From an uncultured Desulfobacterales bacterium (GTDB taxonomy: Bacteria; Desulfobacterota; Desulfobacteria; Desulfobacterales; UBA11574), in assembly GCA_937925895.1 (NCBI GenBank), contig CALANC010000348.1, forward strand, positions 1-6,437: a stretch of 6,437 nucleotides of DNA, given 5' to 3'. The position numbers and the translations under genes are program-made. This document shows positions 1-4,795 of the stretch, in pieces. Position 1 is the stretch's first letter; each line of letters opens with the position of its first letter. The notes under the pieces are model-generated. The model searched no databases. It was not told the origin of the DNA and saw nothing but the letters and a program-made list of their open reading frames with translations.

Positions 1-2209
1 AAATTCTAAAAAAAGTGGCCTTGGTTATCAGGTTAAGATTAATCTTTTCGATTATTTCCTCAAAAAGAACGTTGATCAAAGATTCTATTCTAAAGGCAAG
101 TCCCAAGGCATCAAATTTTATTTCACTGTAACTGCCGTACATAGACGGTATATCTATGGTAATATGCCTTTTTTTATAAATATCTTCCTTGATCTCATAT
201 GTTTCCGGCGATAAAATTAATTCCTTTAATTCTTCCATGTAGTCTAGCAGCCAGTAAATCTTTTTCTTTAAATTAGGTTCAGCCATAGCATCATGCAACC
301 TGCCCAAATCGGGAAAAGCTCCGGATTTAAGCTGGGCAAGATAATTATCCATTTCGATAAAATCGAGCTTGTATTTCTGATTCAACAGTCTGTAGAAGGT
401 TGTGGCAAGTGCCACTCTTTCCACGTCTTTTTCTGAAACATTTGGAATATCTTGAAAAAAGCTTTTGAGTTTCTCTTCTTGGATATAAAGGAGTTCGTTG
501 AGATGAAGCCCCTTTTTTTTGAGGTGCAACATGACCTTGTTGACGCCGTTGATATAAGGTCCGCGCGTCTTTATTTTTTGGAAAATATTTGGCGGAACAA
601 ACAGCTTTAAAGGACCTTTTTTTCTGGTTTCCCAAAACCTCAGGATGGCTTCCATGAAATCGACGATCCGGTTGCTGCTTTCTACATGACTCTGTTTCCG
701 CAAAAAATGAATGAGTGCATCTTTTCTCTGGGTGATCTCATCAATCCTGGTAGATATATCCCTTAGTTTCCCTTCTGCTCCTATCTCATTAAAAAATACC
801 GGCAAGAGTCTTGCGAACTGCTTGGTAAGGTTATAAACAGGCCCGACCCCGCTGTTTAAGAAACGGGTAATATCCCGAGGAAAAAGGTCTGTATCTTTAA
901 TGAAAACGCCGCATAGAGACAAATGGATGATAAGGTATGAAAGGAGTCTGGGTGAAAATTTTGGGTTGAATCCAATAAGCTCAAGCCATATCCTAATATT
1001 GAGAATGTGAGCGCTGTTAACCTGGATTTGCCAATCGTTTCCCACCCCCTTTATCATGGGTGAATGAAAACCCAGATCGAGCAAGGAATCGATAAAAAAG
1101 TCTATGAGATCACTGTCATTTTTTTTGTAGACCCCTTTTCCCATATTCAGTACACAGTTCAACGCCGTGGTAGGAAATCTGTTTGTTACCTCTTTTAAAA
1201 TGGAAAAGGTTTTCTGGATCAATTTGTCGATGTTCTGATATTTTTCATTGACAATGATCCAGCTCAAGGTTCTGTTGATCTCTCTTAAAGTTTCTTCATG
1301 GATCATCGACAGCCCGGATACATTCATTATCATTAAAAGAAAAATCAGTTTCCATTGGTTACCCAGCCCGTCGTGATCGATTTCCCCAAGAAGAATTTGT
1401 GGAATTTCATTGTACGTTTTTACAAACCGGTTGTATCCAGGAAGCGACAATAGTTTTTTAAGAACATCTTCCGGGGCGACATTTTTTGATGTTGCGATAC
1501 TGTCGAGCTCGGTTTTGAGCTGTTTGATTTTGTTATGAGAGATATCCTCAAAATATTTGCCTAAATCGTCCAGTTGTTCAATTCCTTCTGCTTCTCTTTC
1601 CAGCCACCTCTCAGGGTCACCTTCACTCAACCAGTAGGAATAGGTCGAAGTGAAATATTTGCTGAGAAGCAAATTAATCGCTTCATAATCTATTGTAATT
1701 CCAGATGAATTTTTTAATAGCATGGTAGCCAGTTCGTCCACCTGGTAGAAACTCTTTACAAACAAAAAGAAATGTTCATCTGAAAAATTGCTGATCCGGT
1801 CAAAGGAATCATTTAGAGCCGGAATGAACCGTTCCAGGTCGGATCCTGAATCCTTGATAATCTTCTGCAAGAAAAGAAGAAGATGGTCCACAGCATCGAC
1901 CCTGATCTGGTCGTCATTGGTTAATTGAATTGCGTTTACAAAAATATCCACAAAAAGTTTTGCGGCATCGGGACCTTTCGGGTGGTTTTTGAGAAGATGA
2001 AAATAATTGAGCGAATAACCCCTTGCTTCCTGAACGATAAACTGCCAATTCCTATATGGGTGCGAAAGCTCTTTCAGAAAAGTATTCAATCCCTCCATAA
2101 TGCCAAAATACTTAGACATTACCTCCTGAAGGACTGCATATTTATCATCGATGGTCACATCAACGTGATAATCGGCGATGTTTACCTCGAGAGCTTTAGA
2201 TTTGACCAT
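1..2209 (-). CDS. Large PEP/pyruvate-binding (PPDK-like) protein, N-terminal 736 residues, C-terminus beyond window
   Basis: One frame stays open from an ATG at 2209-2207 to the left edge (736 codons, no stop), so the catalytic C-terminal part is not visible. The start is supported by a G-rich site (GGGGGAAG, 2213-2220) just upstream, an in-frame stop at 2252-2254, and a strong promoter at 2244-2272. The visible protein is rich in Leu, Ile, Phe, Lys and Glu and looks mostly alpha-helical. It has no signal peptide and no clear membrane span; the hydrophobic stretch near residues 287-296 is too short. Residues 681-696 (RHITIDIPSMYGSYSE), followed by KFDALGLAFRIE, resemble a segment I recall from large proteins annotated as PEP/pyruvate-binding or pyruvate phosphate dikinase-like in Desulfobacterota. 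That family call is from memory. No phosphohistidine motif or ATP-grasp signature lies in the visible part. The coding stretch is visibly AT-richer than the acs genes. Existence of the gene is near certain; the function is tentative. Confidence 0.6.
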   Translation of the reverse strand, partial: MVKSKALEVNIADYHVDVTIDDKYAVLQEVMSKYFGIMEGLNTFLKELSHPYRNWQFIVQEARGYSLNYFHLLKNHPKGPDAAKLFVDIFVNAIQLTNDDQIRVDAVDHLLLFLQKIIKDSGSDLERFIPALNDSFDRISNFSDEHFFLFVKSFYQVDELATMLLKNSSGITIDYEAINLLLSKYFTSTYSYWLSEGDPERWLEREAEGIEQLDDLGKYFEDISHNKIKQLKTELDSIATSKNVAPEDVLKKLLSLPGYNRFVKTYNEIPQILLGEIDHDGLGNQWKLIFLLMIMNVSGLSMIHEETLREINRTLSWIIVNEKYQNIDKLIQKTFSILKEVTNRFPTTALNCVLNMGKGVYKKNDSDLIDFFIDSLLDLGFHSPMIKGVGNDWQIQVNSAHILNIRIWLELIGFNPKFSPRLLSYLIIHLSLCGVFIKDTDLFPRDITRFLNSGVGPVYNLTKQFARLLPVFFNEIGAEGKLRDISTRIDEITQRKDALIHFLRKQSHVESSNRIVDFMEAILRFWETRKKGPLKLFVPPNIFQKIKTRGPYINGVNKVMLHLKKKGLHLNELLYIQEEKLKSFFQDIPNVSEKDVERVALATTFYRLLNQKYKLDFIEMDNYLAQLKSGAFPDLGRLHDAMAEPNLKKKIYWLLDYMEELKELILSPETYEIKEDIYKKRHITIDIPSMYGSYSEIKFDALGLAFRIESLINVLFEEIIEKINLNLITKATFFRI

Positions 2210-2212
2210 TAA

Positions 2213-2220
2213 CTTCCCCC
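2213..2220 (-). promoter_or_regulatory. Ribosome binding site of the left-hand large gene
   Basis: Read on the minus strand, GGGGGAAG ends three bases before the ATG at 2209. It is purine-rich but not a clean GGAGG, so initiation may be moderate. It is the only reasonable Shine-Dalgarno candidate between the predicted transcription start near 2237 and the ATG. Confidence 0.5.
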
Positions 2221-2243
2221 AATAATTGAAGATTGAATATATA

Positions 2244-2272
2244 ATTATCAATCATTTCGTCAATTATGTCAA
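2244..2272 (-). promoter_or_regulatory. Sigma-70-type promoter driving the left-hand large gene
   Basis: On the minus strand a perfect -35 box TTGACA (2272-2267) is followed by a 17-base spacer and the -10 box GATAAT (2249-2244), one base from consensus. This predicts a transcript start near 2237 and a leader of roughly 28 bases before the ATG at 2209. An overlapping alternative, TTGACG with TATATT, lies about nine bases further downstream. The promoter sits after the acsE terminator, so the large gene is probably transcribed separately from the acs operon. Confidence 0.75.
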
Positions 2273-2300
2273 TCGCCAATAGCCATGAGCCATGAGTGAA
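2265..2300 (-). repeat. Degenerate 7-base tandem repeat next to the promoter
   Basis: On the plus strand the sequence falls into about five consecutive heptamers: ATGTCAA, TCGCCAA, TAGCCAT, GAGCCAT, GAGTGAA. The third and fourth copies differ at one base and the outer copies are more diverged. On the minus strand the unit reads approximately ATGGCTM, and the most promoter-proximal copy contributes the TTGACA -35 box. It could be a decayed microsatellite-like array or a phased binding site. The array is short, so chance is not excluded. Confidence 0.5.
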
Positions 2301-2335
2301 GCTCCCCGCCCCAAGGGGCGGGGCTTGTGGGGAGC
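2301..2335. repeat. GC-rich palindrome with two alternative stems (REP-like)
   Basis: CCCCGCCCC (2304-2312) and GGGGCGGGG (2315-2323) form a perfect 9-bp inverted repeat around AA. GCTCCCC (2301-2307) can instead pair perfectly with GGGGAGC (2329-2335), enclosing a shorter GCCCC/GGGGC stem. The two folds share the bases 2304-2307 and exclude each other. No U-tract follows on either strand, so it is not an ordinary intrinsic terminator. Its compact GC-rich form between two transcription units resembles repetitive extragenic palindromes, but genome-wide copy number cannot be seen here. Confidence 0.6.
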
Positions 2336-2346
2336 ATCCGGTCAAT

Positions 2347-2378
2347 AAAAAAGCCCCTCCCAAAAGGAAGGGGCTTTT
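2347..2378 (-). terminator. Rho-independent terminator after acsE
   Basis: A 10-bp perfect stem (2349-2358 with 2369-2378) continues through one C/A mismatch and two more GC pairs to an AAAA loop (2362-2365). On the minus strand the stem runs directly into six T residues (2352-2347). The stem starts about 30 bases after the acsE stop codon, marking the end of the acs transcript. On the plus strand a shorter T run also follows, so it may work weakly in both directions, though no plus-strand gene needs it. Confidence 0.9.
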
Positions 2379-2408
2379 CATACAGATTATTGTTCAGAAT
2401 AACTACAG

Positions 2409-3290
2409 TTACAGCTCCAGCCAGGAATCTGAGTAGAGGGACTTTCCGAGAATCACATTGGTTGTCTTGACATAATCTTGCATCTCTTTTGAAAGACTCT
2501 CCATATCCGGAACGTCACCATCCATGACGGAATATATCAGGTCTACAATATCCTGGCGCTCTCCTCTTGCAATGGCGATCATCTGATCATCCAAAGGGTC
2601 CGCTATCACACATTCCATCCCATATTTCTGCAGCATGACCGTAAACGTCTGATTGAGAATTGGACGCAGGTGGTCCGGAGGACCGTTTGAAACATTTGAC
2701 ACCCCACATGTGCTTCGTGCACCCGGAGCGATATCCTGAAGCATTCCCTGAAATTCCATCAAACTTATAGCTTGAGGTTGCTGAATGTTGACTGGAGTTA
2801 CGATGCCGTCCACCCAAATTTTTTCATTGGGGATGCCGGCTTCATTGGCTGCATAAACCAGTTCAACACAAAGAGCCGCCCGTTCATTTTCATCTCTCGG
2901 CAGTCCCTCAGGTCCCCACAATAGGGCCACGAAATCGGCACCATATTCCGCTGTCATGGGAATCATCCTCTCATAACGCTCCGGACGACACATAATGGAG
3001 TTGACAATGGGTGGCAGCTTGCACACCTTGAGTGCAGCTTCAATGGCTTCAACGTTTGACGTATCCAAAACAAGCGGTATATCGTCCACAACCTCCTGGA
3101 CTGTTTCAACCACCCATGGCATGAGTTCGTGTCCATCCTTTTTGGCCGGGCCGAGGTTGATGTCGATATAATCCATTCCTTTTTCTTTCTGAAAAAGGGC
3201 TTCCTCCTGAATCGGCTTTGGATCTCGCTCCTTGAACGCCTTGCCGATCTTTGTCATAATTACGTTTAAACTCTCACCTATAAGTAACAT
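2409..3290 (-). CDS. acsE: 5-methyltetrahydrofolate:corrinoid/iron-sulfur protein methyltransferase (AcsE)
   Basis: Transfers the N5-methyl group of methyl-tetrahydrofolate to Co(I) of the corrinoid iron-sulfur protein, joining the folate branch of the Wood-Ljungdahl pathway to acetyl-CoA synthase. It is cytosolic, with a pterin-binding TIM-barrel fold. The 293-residue product begins MLLIGESLNVI, as family members do, and shows IDINLGP (residues 42-48), LDTSN with Asp76, VNS with Asn97, VDG with Asp161 and GVSNVSNG with Asn199. These match the folate-binding and catalytic Asp/Asn positions of the Moorella enzyme. The start at 3290 is preferred over an in-frame ATG at 3350: it has GGGAGG four bases upstream, while the earlier start adds 20 residues unlike the family and lacks a ribosome site. 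It lies 65 bases after acsC and is the last gene before the terminator. Compared with Moorella AcsE (about 262 residues from memory), roughly 30 extra residues fall before the final LGKSLYSDSWLEL segment. Confidence 0.93.
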   Translation of the reverse strand: MLLIGESLNVIMTKIGKAFKERDPKPIQEEALFQKEKGMDYIDINLGPAKKDGHELMPWVVETVQEVVDDIPLVLDTSNVEAIEAALKVCKLPPIVNSIMCRPERYERMIPMTAEYGADFVALLWGPEGLPRDENERAALCVELVYAANEAGIPNEKIWVDGIVTPVNIQQPQAISLMEFQGMLQDIAPGARSTCGVSNVSNGPPDHLRPILNQTFTVMLQKYGMECVIADPLDDQMIAIARGERQDIVDLIYSVMDGDVPDMESLSKEMQDYVKTTNVILGKSLYSDSWLEL

Positions 3291-3294
3291 ACAA

Positions 3295-3300
3295 CCTCCC
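3295..3300 (-). promoter_or_regulatory. Ribosome binding site that fixes the acsE start
   Basis: GGGAGG on the minus strand, preceded by AAAGAA, lies four bases before the ATG at 3290-3288. The spacing is slightly short but the match to the 16S rRNA tail is strong. It decides for this start over the in-frame ATG at 3350, which has only GGTAGATATA in front of it. Confidence 0.8.
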
Positions 3301-3355
3301 TTCTTTATCGACCATTGCCTATGATATTGTCGGGGTATGACCCCCGCCATTATAT

Positions 3356-4696
3356 CTACCTTGATTTAAGAAACGCCGGTATATGAGCCGCTTCTCTTGG
3401 CCCCACTGTAATCGTCCAGCCGGGGAGTTCTTCTTCGACATCGCCGGCAATGGCAGCTGCATAACCGGGAATAACCAGTTCTGTATGCTTGACTTTATCC
3501 ATGATACCGGATTTCTTCACAAACATGCCGACATCATCGCCGGAAAATTTCCCGGCTGCCCAGGCTGTAAGTACGGACAGACCTTCAGCATCTTTGATGA
3601 GCAGATAGGAGGGCACCTTGCTCCCTTCAATCTCTGCGGACACGATAAAATAGGTCAAGGCAAAATTGGTGGTAACCATAACCGGAGAGTTCTCATCCGG
3701 ATTGCCGATTTCATAGATACCCTCGGTAACCGTCATCGGTCTTTGCGGATCAGTGAAGATATTGAGCCTCTCGAGCAGCAGCGAAAAAAGACTCTCTCCG
3801 GAAAAATCGGAAAGAATGGTTATGCCGCCGTATTTGGCAATATGCATCGAAGCAATAAGAGTTTCCATTTCCAGGTTTGAGGCCATCTCACAAGGGAAGG
3901 TAATTGTGGGAAATCCCAACGCCCGATTTAAAGATTTAAGGGCTTCGCGGCGAATAATGACCTGATCTTCCATGGATTGCTTTATCTCTCTGGATCCGGG
4001 ATCAAGGACCAGATCTTTAAGGCCCATTTCCGTAAGTTTGGTTGTCAACGGGATCAAACCTTCAACGGAATCGGCTTTGACGGCCAGAGGAAGATTATTG
4101 TCCTTGGCGAAAACACCAAAATCATCGATGTTACCTTCTGTTGCAGCATATAAAAGAGGTCTTTTGAATTTACAGGCATCAACACCGGCCGCCATGACGC
4201 CGGCATCTTCCGACATGAGGACCAGGTTGAATTCCGAGGTTTCTGCAATGGTTTTTGCCGCCTCTGCAAAAGCCTCTTTATCCCCGTTTACATCTTTCAG
4301 GGCCACAAGCTCGGGCCTTAAGTTTACCCCAACCCTCTCAAACTGGAAAGCGTTCCATGCCTTCAGCTTGTCCTCGAGATCGGACTTTGAAATGTCTGAA
4401 CCCACCAAGACCCCGATAGGTGTCGGGTTATAAAAGGTCTTTTCATGACGGTATAAGACGGTCTCGCCGCCGGCTTTGGTCTCCCTGACGCCTTTTCCCA
4501 AGGCAACAGGCCGGATGGGTGGCGCTGAAGCCTCCGCAAGCTGCTCTCTTGCCTCGTCAGAGACGTAGGGGCAGGCGTCAAGTTCGGCCTTGCCCGAAGC
4601 CAGGTTCATGGCAAAGGCAAGGCAGGTGGGAACGCCACATTCCTTACAGTTGGTTTTCGGCAAAAGTTTGAAAATCTGAATACCGGTTAATGCCAT
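3356..4696 (-). CDS. acsC: Corrinoid/iron-sulfur protein large (gamma) subunit, AcsC
   Basis: Large subunit of the heterodimeric corrinoid iron-sulfur protein, which carries the methyl group on cobalt from AcsE to the A-cluster of AcsB. The 446 residues start with a [4Fe-4S] domain whose ligands Cys17, Cys20, Cys25 and Cys42 (C-x2-C-x4-C-x16-C) have the family spacing; this cluster reduces the inactive Co(II) form. A central TIM-barrel region (about 90-310) follows, then the C-terminal corrinoid-binding domain (about 320-446), containing TTNFALTYFIVSAEI (342-356) and the glycine-rich IPGYAAAIAGDVEEELPGW (409-427). Length and N-terminus match, from memory, the Moorella protein, so it appears complete. 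AAGGAG six bases upstream supports the ATG at 4696. It lies 99 bases after acsB and 65 before acsE. The obligate small subunit, AcsD, is not encoded in the window. Confidence 0.96.
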   Translation of the reverse strand: MALTGIQIFKLLPKTNCKECGVPTCLAFAMNLASGKAELDACPYVSDEAREQLAEASAPPIRPVALGKGVRETKAGGETVLYRHEKTFYNPTPIGVLVGSDISKSDLEDKLKAWNAFQFERVGVNLRPELVALKDVNGDKEAFAEAAKTIAETSEFNLVLMSEDAGVMAAGVDACKFKRPLLYAATEGNIDDFGVFAKDNNLPLAVKADSVEGLIPLTTKLTEMGLKDLVLDPGSREIKQSMEDQVIIRREALKSLNRALGFPTITFPCEMASNLEMETLIASMHIAKYGGITILSDFSGESLFSLLLERLNIFTDPQRPMTVTEGIYEIGNPDENSPVMVTTNFALTYFIVSAEIEGSKVPSYLLIKDAEGLSVLTAWAAGKFSGDDVGMFVKKSGIMDKVKHTELVIPGYAAAIAGDVEEELPGWTITVGPREAAHIPAFLKSR

Positions 4697-4702
4697 AATT
4701 GT

Positions 4703-4708
4703 CTCCTT
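4703..4708 (-). promoter_or_regulatory. Ribosome binding site of acsC
   Basis: AAGGAG on the minus strand, with ACAATT between it and the ATG at 4696-4694. Near-ideal sequence and spacing, which allows acsC to initiate independently of translation of acsB 99 bases upstream. Confidence 0.85.
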
Positions 4709-4745
4709 ATTCTATTTCGTCTCGTTAATAATTTTTAGCTTTAAA

Positions 4746-4782
4746 GGTTTAAGGAACGAGAGGGTCTCTCGCTCCTTAAACC
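4746..4782 (-). promoter_or_regulatory. Strong hairpin in the acsB-acsC intergenic gap
   Basis: GGTTTAAGGA (4746-4755) pairs perfectly with TCCTTAAACC (4773-4782). After one A/C mismatch, CGAGAG (4757-4762) pairs with CTCTCG (4766-4771) around a 3-base loop, giving 16 pairs in total. The stem lies 13 bases after the acsB stop codon. On the minus strand only TTT and then AAAGC follow, so it is a poor full terminator. It could act as a partial terminator, an mRNA 3'-end stabiliser or a processing site that sets the ratio of acsB to acsC/acsE message. The structure is directly visible; the role is inferred. Confidence 0.75.
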
Positions 4783-4795
4783 AGTAGGGTACGGG

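Noticed and set aside
345..635. Minus-strand 96-residue open frame
   Set aside because: It lies in another frame inside the continuous 736-codon minus-strand gene. Its composition (many Arg, Lys and Gln) is typical of a shadow frame, and it has no ribosome site of note.
1925..2212. Plus-strand 95-residue open frame
   Set aside because: It is antisense to the start of the large minus-strand gene, with no recognisable motif and no promoter or ribosome site seen.
2315..2332. Possible G-quadruplex (three GGGG runs)
   Set aside because: Only three close G-runs exist; the next GGGG is nearly 40 bases away, and duplex hairpin pairing explains the same bases better.
2301..2335. Second intrinsic terminator after acsE
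   Set aside because: The stem is strong but neither strand has a T-run after it; the real terminator is the adjacent 2347-2378 element.
2196..2381. Minus-strand 61-residue frame across the intergenic region
   Set aside because: It would translate through the acsE terminator, the GC palindrome and the promoter. Its start lies inside the terminator stem region, so it is not a plausible gene despite a lipoprotein-like N-terminus (LLTGCS).
3291..3350. N-terminal extension of AcsE from the ATG at 3350
   Set aside because: The 20 extra residues do not resemble the family, no Shine-Dalgarno precedes this ATG, and a strong GGGAGG directs initiation to 3290.
3383..4433. Plus-strand frames of 70-165 residues opposite acsC
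   Set aside because: These are antisense shadows of a confidently identified gene, with low-complexity or Ser/Arg-rich translations.
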